Notes: generated by a model from the sequence alone, not told the origin. A stretch of DNA of 64,000 bases from CALHVX01 sp051027215 (GCA_051027215.1 JBPCXR010000029.1:1-64000); one strand, 5' to 3'. Counted from the first letter of the stretch, positions 33,661-43,104 are shown. Numbers and translations are program-made.

Positions 33661-34041
33661 ATGTCCGCCAACTCACGCATCAGGAAAAAGGACTTGAAAA
33701 CCAATAACATAGGACGTTTTGAAGGGCGCCTGTTCGCCCATGCGGGCCGGCTCTGCATGGTCGTCGAAGCCGACGAGCTAAGCGGCGTTGGACGCATCAG
33801 CTTTCGTGAGGATGGTGAAAATCGAGTCGTAGACATGCCCTTGTCGGAGATCAGCCAACGCATTGCTGCAAACTCCGATCTGCTCCTAGACAACGCCCGC
33901 GCCCCCGAGTCCTCCAAGCGAATTGTCCGTAAGCCAGACGGTTGGTTTTTCTCAACCAGAGAAGGCCTTCAAGGCCCATTTCAGTCAGGGCAAGAAGCAG
34001 AACAAGAACTTGGTCAACACATGGTGGCTAGCCAGGCTTAG
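33661..34041 (+). CDS. Small protein resembling DUF6316
   Basis: 126 residues. The N-terminal part (NNIGRFEGRLFAHAGRLCM) is followed by a charged middle, and the C-terminal part has DGWFFSTREGLQGPF near residues 100-114, the pattern of the DUF6316 family of small Pseudomonas-like proteins (recognition from memory, moderate certainty). Function unknown. No signal peptide. Start at the ATG of MSANSRIRKK; a start eleven codons upstream is possible. Confidence 0.55.
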   Translation: MSANSRIRKKDLKTNNIGRFEGRLFAHAGRLCMVVEADELSGVGRISFREDGENRVVDMPLSEISQRIAANSDLLLDNARAPESSKRIVRKPDGWFFSTREGLQGPFQSGQEAEQELGQHMVASQA

Positions 34042-34070
34042 CCTGCCGCACCTTAGCTGATCGAGTCGGT

Positions 34071-34101
34071 AGATCCAGGTTGAGGCAATTAGCCTGGATC
34101 T
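34071..34101. repeat. Convergent-gene hairpin
   Basis: AGATCCAGG (34071-34079) and CCTGGATCT (34093-34101) are exact complements and span the end of the VOC gene and its convergent neighbour. No T-tract follows on either strand, so terminator function is uncertain. Confidence 0.45.
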
Positions 34102-34481
34102 GGCAAACCCATCTCTAGCGCGCGCTCAACTTCGTATTGCATGACGATCGCCTGATTGCCCTCGGTGTCGGCAAACTGCATCAACTGCCCGACGGTCGGG
34201 ATCGTTATGCGCTCACCAATCAACACTCCGCCAGCACTTTCTATCGCCGTGACTGCAGCTTCTAGGTCAGCTACCGCAAACGTACATTCGAACCCATGTC
34301 GTCCTGGCTCGTTAGAACCGCTGCGTTGTTGCAGAGCGCCATGCACGCCAGCATCGTGAATCAGGTAGAAACCTGGCGGACCCCAGGCCTCAAACTGCCA
34401 GCCAAACGCTGACTCGTAGAAAGCACGCGCCCGCTCGACATCGTCCGCTTCGATGGCAAAGTGCGCTAGCACATTCGGCAT
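34089..34481 (-). CDS. VOC family protein (glyoxalase/bleomycin resistance fold)
   Basis: 130 residues, one VOC module pair. HFAIEADDVERARAFYESAFGW at the N-terminus and FADTEGNQAIVMQYE near the end are family signatures; the histidine and terminal glutamate are possible metal ligands. AGGAGG seven bases before the ATG. Substrate cannot be assigned; many homologues are annotated only by fold. The gene is divergent from the amino acid permease. Confidence 0.85.
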   Translation of the reverse strand: MPNVLAHFAIEADDVERARAFYESAFGWQFEAWGPPGFYLIHDAGVHGALQQRSGSNEPGRHGFECTFAVADLEAAVTAIESAGGVLIGERITIPTVGQLMQFADTEGNQAIVMQYEVERALEMGLPDPG

Positions 34482-34504
34482 GCTGACCTCCTAAACTAGC
34501 CCTG

Positions 34505-35884
34505 ATGCTGGGACTGCTTGACGATTTACTGCAAGCTAGCGCCTATGCCTCCCAGACACAACCGTACCAGGCCAACTCGACCGTGATTCGAACGTTCAGT
34601 TCGCGGACTGCTTTGGCAGTGGTGGTGGCCAACATGATCGGTACTGGCGTGTTCACGAGCCTCGGTTATCAGGTGGGTGACCTGCCTTCCGGATTCGCGA
34701 TACTTTTGCTCTGGACACTTGGCGGACTAACAGCGCTCTGCGGCGCACTATGTTACGCGGAACTAGGCGCGGCGTTACCACGCAGCGGGGGCGAATACCA
34801 CTTTCTCGGTCACATCTATCATCCGTGGGCAGGCTTCGTCTCAGGTTGGGTATCTGCAACCGTGGGCTTTGCCGCGCCCATCGCACTGGTCGCCATGACG
34901 TTTTCGGCTTACCTACAGGCGGTCGTTCCAAGCTTGCCCGCGCGTTTTTCTGCCTGCGCGTTGATCGCCTTGTTAGCTTTCAGCCATATGCGCTCCCACA
35001 GCACCAGTAGCCGTGTGCAATGGGTTTTTACGTTGATCAAGTTCGTATTGATTCTGCTGTTCTGCGCCGCGACCTTTTGGCTGCTGCCTAATGGCCAGCC
35101 AGTGCAATTTCTTCCTGCCAGCGGCGATTGGACGCTGATCAGTTCCGCGGGTTTCGCCGTCGCGCTGATCTACGTCAACTATGCCTACACGGGTTGGAAC
35201 GCCGCGACCTACATCACCGGCGAGCTAACCGACCCGCAACGGACCCTACCCCGGGTGCTGGCAACGGGCACCCTTCTGGTCACCGTACTTTATGTGCTGC
35301 TAAATGCCGCGTTTCTCTACGCAGCGCCCATGAGCGCGCTGGAGGGCAACATCGAAATTGGCTACATCGCCGGTGAGTATGTCTTCGGTCGCAGCGGCGC
35401 TCAGGTTATGGCCGTGGCTCTGGCACTGCTGTTGATCTCCACAGTCAGTGCCATGACCCTAGCAGGGCCGCGGGTACTGCAAGTAATAGGCGAAGACTTC
35501 CCGATCATGGGTAAGCTCGCCAAGCTAAATCGACAAGGCATACCCGCTCTGGCTATCGGTTTTCAGTCTCTCATTGCCATCGGCTTCGTGCTCACGGCGA
35601 CCTTCGAGTCGATTCTGGTATTCACTGGATTCGTACTTGGGCTCAATACGTTAGCCACAGTGATCGCTCTGTTCGTTTTGCGTTGGCGCGAACCAGCGCG
35701 CGCCAGGCCGTTTAGAGTGCCTCTATATCCACTACCGCCGATTCTGTTTAGCGTTATCATGTTCTGGACGCTGATCCACATTCTGCGCGAGCGTCCCATC
35801 GAAGGCTGGCTGGGCTTGTTGATCATTGTCGTTGGCGGTGCGGGTTACGCAGTAACAGCTCGTTGGCCCAAACAATCCGTGTAG
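34505..35884 (+). CDS. APC family amino acid permease
   Basis: 459 residues with about twelve membrane spans. The first span carries ANMIGTGVFTSLGY (the unwound glycine motif of APC carriers), followed by ALCYAELGAALPRSGGEYHFL. Imports an amino acid or polyamine, substrate unknown. The first 30 residues are not family-like, so GTG 34583 is another possible start, but it has no good ribosome site. The 3' end is 48 bases from an MFS gene in the same direction. Confidence 0.85.
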   Translation: MLGLLDDLLQASAYASQTQPYQANSTVIRTFSSRTALAVVVANMIGTGVFTSLGYQVGDLPSGFAILLLWTLGGLTALCGALCYAELGAALPRSGGEYHFLGHIYHPWAGFVSGWVSATVGFAAPIALVAMTFSAYLQAVVPSLPARFSACALIALLAFSHMRSHSTSSRVQWVFTLIKFVLILLFCAATFWLLPNGQPVQFLPASGDWTLISSAGFAVALIYVNYAYTGWNAATYITGELTDPQRTLPRVLATGTLLVTVLYVLLNAAFLYAAPMSALEGNIEIGYIAGEYVFGRSGAQVMAVALALLLISTVSAMTLAGPRVLQVIGEDFPIMGKLAKLNRQGIPALAIGFQSLIAIGFVLTATFESILVFTGFVLGLNTLATVIALFVLRWREPARARPFRVPLYPLPPILFSVIMFWTLIHILRERPIEGWLGLLIIVVGGAGYAVTARWPKQSV

Positions 35885-35932
35885 CCGTAGCGTTCGCCCA
35901 GAACGGTTCTCTCCGCATTCATCGGTAGCATC

Positions 35933-37261
35933 ATGCTTAAACGTTTACAGGGTGACTGGCCCTTCCGGGCTGGTCGCTGGCCATTTTTTTACGGTTGGGT
36001 CATCTGGCTACTGTCGACCCTGGGCTTTCTGCTCAGCGTACCCGGGCAAACCATGGGTATGGGCGTCTTCACCGATTCCTTCATCGACGCTTTCGGTCTC
36101 AGCCGGACCCAGCTTTCCGTCGCCTATTTCTGGGGCACGCTTGGCAGCGCGCTGCTACTCACCCGCGCCGGTCGAGCTTATGATCGCCGCGGCGCGCGTA
36201 CGATGATCGTTGCCTCAAGCGTGCTCCTGGGCATTGTTCTGCTGGTTCTGTCACAGCTCGACCGGCTCGCTCTGCCATTGGCAGATCAGCTCGGCATTGG
36301 CGCTGTTTGGCTGATGATGCCGCTAATGCTTGCCTGTTACTTCGGCGTTCGATTCAGTGGTCAGGGAGTGTTAACCAGCGCCTCCCGCAACGTCTTGCTG
36401 GTCTGGTTCGAGCGGCGCCGCGGTTTGGTTTCTGGGGTTCGAGGGGTGTTCGTCTCGCTTGGATTTTCCATTGCACCACTGATCCTCGCCTTCATGATCG
36501 ACGACTTCGGTTGGCGCGGCGCTCTGCTGCTAATGGCTGGGGTCGTAGGTGTGCTGTTCGCTAGCCTCGCTGTGCTGTTCGTCCGTGACAATCCCGCAAG
36601 CTGTGACCTGCACAGCGATGGCATAGCACAAAAGGCCACAGCACCAGATGGCCTACCGAGCCCGGTGGAACACACCCTAGCCCAAGCGCGGCGCACCCCG
36701 GAGTATTGGGCCTATTGCTTAGGCCTCGCCATTCACGCGTTGTTTGGAACCGCCGTCACCTTTCATGTGGTGGACGTCTTCGCTGAGGCAGGCCGTAGCC
36801 GGGACGAGGCTTTCGGTTACTTCCTACCTTCCGCCATCGTTTCCACTAGCGTCAATCTGTTGTCCAGTTGGCTCGCCGATAGCCGTCGACTCAAGCCCTT
36901 TTTGCTGTTGATGCTCTGCGCCTTCGCCATGGGCGCCTGGGGTCTGCTGCATCTTGAACAAAGCTACGGCTACTGGCTCCTGGTAGTCGGCTTCGGCAGC
37001 GGCGGCGGACTCTGGGGCATGCTCTCCAACCTGGCCTTCATCCGCCACCACGGTAGCCTACACTTGGGTGAGATCAGCGGATTCAACACCGCCATCACTG
37101 TCTTCGCCAGCGCGCTCGGTCCGGTGGCGTTCAGCCTCGCCCGAGACTGGACCGGCTCCTATCACACGGCCATGTGGGTCTGTTTCGTCGCCATTCTCGC
37201 GCTGCTGCTGTTCGCCAGCCGACTTGCGCCCCAGCCTGACGCGCAAACCCGGCCTGTGTAA
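35933..37261 (+). CDS. MFS transporter (monocarboxylate/oxalate-formate antiporter-like)
   Basis: 442 residues with twelve predicted spans. GLSRTQLSVAYFWGTLGSALL and GRAYDRRGARTM form the A-motif region, and a central hydrophilic loop (near 220-240) separates two halves. Belongs to the part of the superfamily that includes oxalate/formate and monocarboxylate carriers; the substrate is unknown. Same strand as the amino acid permease upstream. Confidence 0.82.
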   Translation: MLKRLQGDWPFRAGRWPFFYGWVIWLLSTLGFLLSVPGQTMGMGVFTDSFIDAFGLSRTQLSVAYFWGTLGSALLLTRAGRAYDRRGARTMIVASSVLLGIVLLVLSQLDRLALPLADQLGIGAVWLMMPLMLACYFGVRFSGQGVLTSASRNVLLVWFERRRGLVSGVRGVFVSLGFSIAPLILAFMIDDFGWRGALLLMAGVVGVLFASLAVLFVRDNPASCDLHSDGIAQKATAPDGLPSPVEHTLAQARRTPEYWAYCLGLAIHALFGTAVTFHVVDVFAEAGRSRDEAFGYFLPSAIVSTSVNLLSSWLADSRRLKPFLLLMLCAFAMGAWGLLHLEQSYGYWLLVVGFGSGGGLWGMLSNLAFIRHHGSLHLGEISGFNTAITVFASALGPVAFSLARDWTGSYHTAMWVCFVAILALLLFASRLAPQPDAQTRPV

Positions 37262-37382
37262 CAAGCTAACTCACTGATCCAAAAAAGGAATTCCGCCAAG
37301 TCAAATTGAAGCTCGACCTGGATCGCGGTTTGTGCAAATCATAGTCACCGGCATTCACAATAAGCGGACACAGGAGCAGCTC

Positions 37383-37766
37383 ATGCCATCCATCATCATT
37401 CTCTACGCGGGCATTCTCGGGCTCATGGCTGTGGTACTGGCTGCCCCTGCGGGCTTGCTAAGGGGCAAGCTCGGGGTTTCGGTAGGGGACGGCGGCAACA
37501 TGGGACTACTGCTGGCCATGCGCCGGCACGGCAACTTTGCCGAGTCCGTACCCATACTGCTAATCATTATCGGCTTCTTGGAAATGAACGGCGTCTCCGG
37601 AACCGCGATTCACGCTATGGGCGGCATCTTAGTTCTCGCTCGCGTCGCCCACGCCATGGGCTTGAAAGAAGATATACAAAACCCCTTGCGCGGCATCGGC
37701 GCAGGGGCGACGGCTTTACTAACCGTGGTCGCCTCGATCTGGGCGATCGTCGTCTACCTCAGTTAG
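37383..37766 (+). CDS. MAPEG family membrane protein
   Basis: 127 residues, four membrane spans, typical of bacterial MAPEG proteins related to microsomal glutathione transferase. RRHGNFAESVPILL, with the conserved RxxxNxxE-like stretch, and LVLARVAHAMGL are family features. Possible glutathione-dependent detoxification in the membrane. AGGAG before the ATG at 37383 decides against the longer in-frame start. Confidence 0.85.
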   Translation: MPSIIILYAGILGLMAVVLAAPAGLLRGKLGVSVGDGGNMGLLLAMRRHGNFAESVPILLIIIGFLEMNGVSGTAIHAMGGILVLARVAHAMGLKEDIQNPLRGIGAGATALLTVVASIWAIVVYLS

Positions 37767-37784
37767 ATCTCGCTCGCGCTGGGA

Positions 37785-39455
37785 CTAAACCACCCGGCCT
37801 TCGAGCGCCCCGGTGTAATCGCCTTGCTCGTAGGTAAGCGCGCCGTTCACAAATACGGCGCGATAGCCTTTTGAGCGACGCACATAGCGGCGCGCTTCGC
37901 CGGGGAAGTCATCAACAAACTCTTCGGCGCCAACGCTCACCGCAGCGGGGTCGAATATTACGATGTCGGCCGCCTGGCCAGCGGCCAGAGTGCCGCGGTC
38001 ATGCAAACCCCAATCATTAGCGACCTCTCCGGTCATGCGGTGTACCGCTCGAGCCAGAGACATTTGTTCAGTCTCACGCACATAGTGTTCCAGTAGGTGG
38101 GTCGTATCTCCGGTGCCGCAAAACTGAGTTATGTGGGCTCCGGCATCAGAGGCCCCAAAGTGACACAACGGGTGATCAATCAGTTTCGCCACGGCCTGTT
38201 TGTCGGCGTTGATGACGTTTTTAAGCTGAAACTCCGTATCCAGATTGTCTGCCAAAGCGAGATCGAGAATCACATCTCCTAGATCCTTGGACTGATCCTG
38301 GGCGATTTCCATGAGCGTGCGCCCCTGGTACTGAGCGTTTTCTGAGGAGAACGTCTGGCCCACTGTTAAAAACGGTAGCGCACCGCTCATGCCCGCGGCG
38401 TTCTTCATCTCTTCAACCAGCGATGTACGCAACTGCGGATCGCCAAATTTCGCAGCGCGTTCAGACGCAGGCAAATCCATGATCGCCTTCCAACCGGGCA
38501 ACGCAAACAACAGCATGCTGGTCTCAGACAGCCGCATATTCAGATCAAAGCAACGCGGCATGACCTGCCCATAAACACGCGCGCCGCGAGCTTGCTCTGC
38601 TTCGAGCGCTTCGATGATTTCTTCTGCGTTGGGTGACGTTGGCGAGCTCAATACCGGTTGCAGGCTACAGGGCACGCCCGCAGCCAAACTGATCTCACCC
38701 AGTTCCCGAATGTTGTCGAGTTCTCGCGCAAGGTCTGGGAAGTAAGGAACGATCTGCCAAATGCCACGGCCACTCTTTGCCATCGCTTTGGCCAAGGCGA
38801 TTTTCTCGTCAAGATCAGCGTACTGGCTTGGCACTGGGTTACCGTTCTCGTCCATATCCACATAGGAGCTGGAAATGCCCAAGGCGCCGTCGGCCATTGC
38901 CTGTTCGACCAGCTCACACATGGCCTGGATCTCTTCGGCGTTCGCGGCACGCTGCTGGCTCGCTTCTCCCATCACATAGAGTCGGATAGCCGAGTGACCA
39001 ATGAGCGCCCCGACATTGATCCCGAGCTTCGGGCGGATGTGGTTCAGGTAGTCAGAAAAACTCTCCCAGGTGAACGGCACAGCCTCATCAAAGGTTCGCT
39101 TCTTAATGTCTTCGATCACCCCAAACATGGAGACGATCTTATCTGCAGCCTTACGGTCTTTAATTGGCGCCAAACTAAGAGAGCAATTGCCGGTGACTAC
39201 GGTAGTAATGCCGTGCTCGATGGAGGGTGTGGCGTAACTGTCCCAGCACAGCTGCGGGTCAAAGTGGGTGTGGATGTCGATAAACCCTGGCGCAACGGTC
39301 AGACCCTGGGCATCGAATTCGTTGGTTGCCTTGCCCTGCACCGAACCGATCGCGGCAATGCGCCCATCGACGATGCCGATATCACCGCTGAAGCCAGGGC
39401 TACCGGTGCCGTCGATGATACTGCCGTTACGAATAATCAAATCAAAATCTTGCAT
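37785..39455 (-). CDS. N-acyl-D-amino-acid deacylase family amidohydrolase
   Basis: 556 residues. N-terminal beta-sandwich start LIIRNGSIIDGTGSPG, metal-binding DIHTHFDPQ, VVTGNCSLSLAP, the LGFSS-like stretch LGISSSYVD, FGASDAGAH for a later metal ligand, and C-terminal sandwich GQAADIVIFDPA. The family hydrolyses N-acyl-D-amino acids or related amides. A paralogue of different detail is at 54161. The gene stands alone, convergent with the MAPEG gene. Confidence 0.88.
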   Translation of the reverse strand: MQDFDLIIRNGSIIDGTGSPGFSGDIGIVDGRIAAIGSVQGKATNEFDAQGLTVAPGFIDIHTHFDPQLCWDSYATPSIEHGITTVVTGNCSLSLAPIKDRKAADKIVSMFGVIEDIKKRTFDEAVPFTWESFSDYLNHIRPKLGINVGALIGHSAIRLYVMGEASQQRAANAEEIQAMCELVEQAMADGALGISSSYVDMDENGNPVPSQYADLDEKIALAKAMAKSGRGIWQIVPYFPDLARELDNIRELGEISLAAGVPCSLQPVLSSPTSPNAEEIIEALEAEQARGARVYGQVMPRCFDLNMRLSETSMLLFALPGWKAIMDLPASERAAKFGDPQLRTSLVEEMKNAAGMSGALPFLTVGQTFSSENAQYQGRTLMEIAQDQSKDLGDVILDLALADNLDTEFQLKNVINADKQAVAKLIDHPLCHFGASDAGAHITQFCGTGDTTHLLEHYVRETEQMSLARAVHRMTGEVANDWGLHDRGTLAAGQAADIVIFDPAAVSVGAEEFVDDFPGEARRYVRRSKGYRAVFVNGALTYEQGDYTGALEGRVV

Positions 39456-39592
39456 GGGTCTATTCCCCTGGGTCTCATCCCTCTAACGGATCGATGTAAT
39501 GGGTGGCTGCGCTAGCCGCCATGGGCAGACGGTCTATCAAGCGGCCCGGGCAGTGCTGCCCGAGGTTAGTGATAGTAGACTATATCGACTGC

Positions 39593-40237
39593 TCAGTAGA
39601 GGCTCTTTTTCATGTATTCGGGGTAGTCGCGGTCATAGCTTTCACCATCGAACGATTCCGAAGACAAGGCCTGCAGTATTTCGCCGGCGCTCGGCAACTC
39701 TGAACGATCGATCTGCGATTCCTGCAGCCACAAGCCCGAGCGCGCCAGGGCTTTTTGGCATTGAAAGTAAACTCGGTCCACCTGCACGCAAACGACGGAC
39801 CGAGGTATCTTGCCATCCATGGCGAAGCGCTCGAGCAACTGCGGATCGGTGAGCACATCGGCCTGGCCGTTCACGCGCAGGGTCTCACCCACACCCGGAA
39901 TCAGAAACAGCAGCGCGATGCTGCGCCGCTCTACGATATTGCTCAGGGTATCGACTCGGTTGTTGCCTTTACGGTCTGGCAACAACAGCGTTTTCGGATC
40001 GTAAACCTCTACAAAACCGGGCGCATCACCTCGTGGCGAGCAATCCATACCACCCTCGCCAACTGTGGCCAGCAACACGAATGGCGACTTTTCAATGAAG
40101 GCTCGGTAGTGATCTGAGACGTAATCGATTTCTTTGTCGAGCGATCGCTGAGACGGCGTTCCATATAGCGCTGCCAAGTCGCTCAGCGATGTCACACGGG
40201 TTTTCAAGTCGGGGGCTTTGGTCATGCGCAGGCTCAT
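39593..40237 (-). CDS. Pyridoxamine 5'-phosphate oxidase-fold FMN protein
   Basis: 214 residues. HYRAFIEKSPFVLLATVGEGG opens the split-barrel domain, with DGKIPRSVVCVQVDRVYFQC and ARSGLW in the C-terminal half, as in the PPOX family members annotated as FMN-binding or MSMEG_1061-type phosphohydrolases (family naming is loose). Probably binds FMN; reaction unknown. A second methionine four codons in is another start. Lies 137 bases upstream of, and in the same direction as, the deacylase gene. Confidence 0.78.
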   Translation of the reverse strand: MSLRMTKAPDLKTRVTSLSDLAALYGTPSQRSLDKEIDYVSDHYRAFIEKSPFVLLATVGEGGMDCSPRGDAPGFVEVYDPKTLLLPDRKGNNRVDTLSNIVERRSIALLFLIPGVGETLRVNGQADVLTDPQLLERFAMDGKIPRSVVCVQVDRVYFQCQKALARSGLWLQESQIDRSELPSAGEILQALSSESFDGESYDRDYPEYMKKSLY

Positions 40238-40492
40238 GCGGCTGGGCTTGGGTGCTGGATTTTTTCATAGTGGGCTATAGGTCGCAAAAACACCCGCAGG
40301 CAATTCCCAGCGGTAGCCATAAGCACACTCCAGTATGAACTGGATCACGGTCACCACTCACGGTTGCCCTATATTCACTGACCAACTGACTTGCATAGCA
40401 GCACGGTGCTGCTTGCAAGCGTTCACGCTCAACAAGGAATAACAAGGACGTGGCCTCAGGCTGCGACCCGCTCAAGGACTAGGAGACCATAG

Positions 40493-40879
40493 ATGGCCGA
40501 GCAGGACGATCTCGAGTACGGATACGGCGCCGCGCGCAACAGGCCTTCCCAGGGCCTGGACGACGGCCTCTTCGAAGAAGACCAAAGCAACCTAGACGAG
40601 TACCTGGATGAGTTCAGCGGCGAGTCGGCCAACGACGACTACCTGGACGACGACTTCGACGAAGATGACTTCATCAGCGACGGTTACGACGACTTCGGCG
40701 ACAGCTTCATCGACGAGGAGGAGCTGGGCTATCGATCTACGCCGCCAGGCGCATTTTACCGAGCCTGCGCCCGCCAGCTGCAGCATGGCCCACGTCATGA
40801 CCACGACAACGAAGAGAACACCACTAACACCGTCCGCACTGGAGTAACTCAGGATCGCGGTCCTAGCTACATGCTCTAA
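40493..40879 (+). CDS. Extremely acidic small protein of unknown function
   Basis: 128 residues. Between residues 23 and 77, 27 of 55 residues are Asp or Glu, interleaved with Phe, Tyr and Leu (DDYLDDDFDEDDF). The tail is basic and histidine-containing (ARQLQHGPRHDHDNEEN). No signal or membrane segment. AGGAG lies eight bases before the ATG and a clear terminator follows, so it is likely a real gene. Possible roles include nucleic-acid mimicry, cation binding or an acidic tether; none can be chosen. Not recognised as a family. Confidence 0.6.
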   Translation: MAEQDDLEYGYGAARNRPSQGLDDGLFEEDQSNLDEYLDEFSGESANDDYLDDDFDEDDFISDGYDDFGDSFIDEEELGYRSTPPGAFYRACARQLQHGPRHDHDNEENTTNTVRTGVTQDRGPSYML

Positions 40880-40897
40880 CCAGCCAGGCTAAGCGCC

Positions 40898-40927
40898 AAG
40901 CCCAGGGATTGTGCAGCCCCTGGGTTT
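40898..40927 (+). terminator. Terminator after the acidic protein gene
   Basis: CCCAGGG (40901-40907) pairs with CCCTGGG (40918-40924), extended by AAG against TTT, with a ten-base loop and a short T run. It lies 18 bases after the stop. Confidence 0.65.
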
Positions 40928-40966
40928 CACGCATGATCCAGCCAACTCGGCCTTCAAAGATTTGTC

Positions 40967-41773
40967 ATGCGTTTTGCCCTTTCTCTCCGGATCGTCTGTG
41001 CAATTGCCTGTACGACCCTCGTCATCGCGTGCTCGACCTCTCCTTTGGGGCGCAGCCAACTTACCCTGTTTCCTGAAGCGGAAATGGCGCAGATGGGCCT
41101 TTCGGCCTATCAAGATATGAAGAAGCAAACGCCTGCAAGCCAGAACAGCAAGACCAATGCCTACGTGCAGTGCGTATCCAACCATATTGTTCGAGCGCTG
41201 CCCGGTGGCAACGCCAGCGATTGGGAAGTCACCGTCTTTGACGACCCCCAAGCAAATGCCTTTGCCTTGCCAGGTGGCAAGATCGGCGTGTACACCGGGC
41301 TGTTAGATGTTGCAGAAAACCAAAATCAGTTAGCCACCGTCATCGGCCACGAAGTCGCACACGTTCTGGCCCGGCACTCGAACGAGCGCGTATCGACCAA
41401 CTTCGTAACCCAGTCCGGGCTCCAGCTAGCGCAAGTTGCCGCTGGATCGAGCTCACCCATGAAGCAGCAGTTGTTCGGTTTGCTGGGCGTCGGCGCTCAG
41501 GTCGGCGTACTGTTGCCGTTTGGACGTAAGCAGGAATCTGAAGCAGACCTGCTGGGCTTAGACCTGATGGCCGACGCCGGCTTTGACCCCCGCGCCAGCG
41601 TCAAACTCTGGCAGAACATGGCTGCGGCCAGCGGCGGCCAAAAACCACCGGAGTTCATGTCTACACACCCATCCAGCGAGCGCCGAATCGTTCAGCTCAA
41701 CGAGCGCATTCCCAGCGCAATGCAGAAGTCGTTGGCCGCTCGCCAGTCTGGTAGAAACCCAGACTGTCGTTGA
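40967..41773 (+). CDS. M48 family metallopeptidase lipoprotein (LoiP-like)
   Basis: 268 residues. Lipobox LVIAC (C22), then a single-domain M48 protease with HEVAH (H128, E129, H132) and the distal SEADLLGLDLM glutamate. GGKIGVYTGLL precedes the active site as in Escherichia coli LoiP/YggG. Expected in the periplasm, attached to a membrane, degrading misfolded envelope proteins. One of three M48 genes in this window (with 49131 and 58292). The start codon follows the terminator closely, so its promoter may overlap that region. Confidence 0.9.
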   Translation: MRFALSLRIVCAIACTTLVIACSTSPLGRSQLTLFPEAEMAQMGLSAYQDMKKQTPASQNSKTNAYVQCVSNHIVRALPGGNASDWEVTVFDDPQANAFALPGGKIGVYTGLLDVAENQNQLATVIGHEVAHVLARHSNERVSTNFVTQSGLQLAQVAAGSSSPMKQQLFGLLGVGAQVGVLLPFGRKQESEADLLGLDLMADAGFDPRASVKLWQNMAAASGGQKPPEFMSTHPSSERRIVQLNERIPSAMQKSLAARQSGRNPDCR

Positions 41774-41797
41774 CTAGGCCTCAATACGCCAAAATGT

Positions 41798-42142
41798 TTA
41801 GGAGCGCTCAGCTGTTCTGCGACGCTCCGTTAAGGCAATCCGCAACGAGTCTTCGCCCTCTACATAGGCATTCAGTAGTGGGTGATTGATCTTCGAAACC
41901 AGATCTGCCAGTACCTCCCGTCGGCAAACGGCAGTTTCTCGAATGCTTCGATGCCCTGCAAATGTCGGACAAGCCTGCCGGGATTCACGCTGTATTCGTT
42001 GATGTAGCGCTCGAACACCTTCTGCGGACTGAAAATCCGTTTGCTTAACGACAATGGAATACTCACTGTCGGCTACCGCCGACCCCACACTGAGCAATCC
42101 AATGAATAATCCAACTGGGACAATCGCGGCACTTTTCATCAT
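41798..42142 (-). CDS. UrcA family periplasmic protein
   Basis: 114 residues. Signal peptide ending near ADSEYS, then the UrcA layout VVKQTDFQSAEGVRALHQRIQRESRQAC with a second cysteine at 73 (C58 and C73 probably form a disulfide). Function of the family is unknown. Gene is short and alone, convergent with the M48 lipoprotein. A 332-base gap separates it from the acyltransferase operon. Confidence 0.78.
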   Translation of the reverse strand: MMKSAAIVPVGLFIGLLSVGSAVADSEYSIVVKQTDFQSAEGVRALHQRIQRESRQACPTFAGHRSIRETAVCRREVLADLVSKINHPLLNAYVEGEDSLRIALTERRRTAERS

Positions 42143-42474
42143 CTGACTCCATTGGTTCTAGTCATTTCTTCTGGCTTCCCCAGCCCTATGTCTAAGTAGA
42201 TGCGGCAACCTGAAAAACCGTCGCAGCCCGCGTCAGAAATTTTCCGGCCCCATTAGACCTTTTGACCCGCTGCACCGCTGTCCGCCAACGTATCCAGCAA
42301 CAGCCGTTCACGCCAAGCCATCTTGTGAGCCAACAACGCCAGAAATTCTTTCTTGAAGTGAGAGGTTCGCTGCTTTCGTTGCAGTTGTAAGAAGAGGGCT
42401 GAAATAAGAAGCGGACAGAAAAGCCGCCGCAGCCCTCGACTCCTCAATACGCACTAGAACGGAAGGACAACTCT
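42143..42474. other. 332-base gap with no confident gene
   Basis: This holds the promoters of the UrcA gene (minus) and of the acyltransferase operon (plus). A 64-codon reverse frame at 42253-42447 (core QRTSHFKKEFLALLAHKMAWRE) has no clear ribosome site. I could not pick reliable -35/-10 boxes. Two loosely similar GC-rich stretches near 42213 and 42420 share CGCAGCCC but this may be chance. Confidence 0.5.
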
Positions 42475-43104
42475 ATGCGCGCAGCCATTTCGCTTGCGAA
42501 TTCTCATGAACGAATCGAAGTTCAGCAATTCTGGTATCGCATCTACGTCGCTGAGATGAAGCGCCATGCACAGGATCCACTCACCGACCACAAAACCCGA
42601 ACACTGGGCGATCCGCTAATCGACTCCGGCAACCTGTTCGTCGCACGCGACGAGAAGATGCAAATCGTGGCAACGCTGATGACAACCGTTGCCGCGGACG
42701 CTGACCTGGGAAAGTACGAAGCTCTCTACGGCCTAGAACAGCTGAATGCAGGTCAACGCCAGCGCACCAGCATTACCACCAAACTCATGGTCGAACCTAG
42801 CTACCGGCGCACTCGACTGCCCATGCTAATGGCGCGAGCAACCTACGAGCATGCGCTACTGCTGGGCGTTGAACGCGACTTCATTGATTGCAACGACCAC
42901 CTTGTGTCGTTCTTCATGCGCTTGGGTTATCGCCAACATCTGGGTCGGGTGGAGCACAAGGACTACGGCAACGTGAATTCCATGGTTTTACATCTACAAG
43001 ATGCTCTGCACCTCAAAGCCTTGAGCTCACCGTTTTATCGATCATTCAGCAATTTGCACACCAACACCCTCGCCGATCAGGAGCAAGCCCATGTCGCTGC
43101 ATAA
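42475..43104 (+). CDS. GNAT-fold acyltransferase resembling FeeM-type N-acyl amino acid synthase
   Basis: 209 residues. FWYRIYVAEMKRH near the N-terminus, a DPLIDSGNLFVARD strand, then TKLMVEPSYRRTRLPMLMARATYEHALLLGVERDFIDCN and HLVSFFMRLGYRQ, the layout of FeeM-like and autoinducer-synthase-like acyltransferases that join an acyl chain to an amino group. The assignment is by overall pattern, not by a decisive motif. GGAAGGA lies seven bases before the ATG. The next gene starts 14 bases before its stop, so the operon with the diiron oxidase and desaturase is tight. Confidence 0.65.
   Translation: MRAAISLANSHERIEVQQFWYRIYVAEMKRHAQDPLTDHKTRTLGDPLIDSGNLFVARDEKMQIVATLMTTVAADADLGKYEALYGLEQLNAGQRQRTSITTKLMVEPSYRRTRLPMLMARATYEHALLLGVERDFIDCNDHLVSFFMRLGYRQHLGRVEHKDYGNVNSMVLHLQDALHLKALSSPFYRSFSNLHTNTLADQEQAHVAA

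Noticed and set aside
39547..39562. CGGGCAG/CTGCCCG hairpin between the PPOX and deacylase genes
   Set aside because: Perfect seven-base stem with a two-base loop, but no T-tract on either strand, so not called a terminator.
42253..42447. 64-codon reverse frame in the gap before the acyltransferase operon
   Set aside because: No ribosome site, no recognisable family and its N-terminus is leader-like; kept only as a note in the gap entry.
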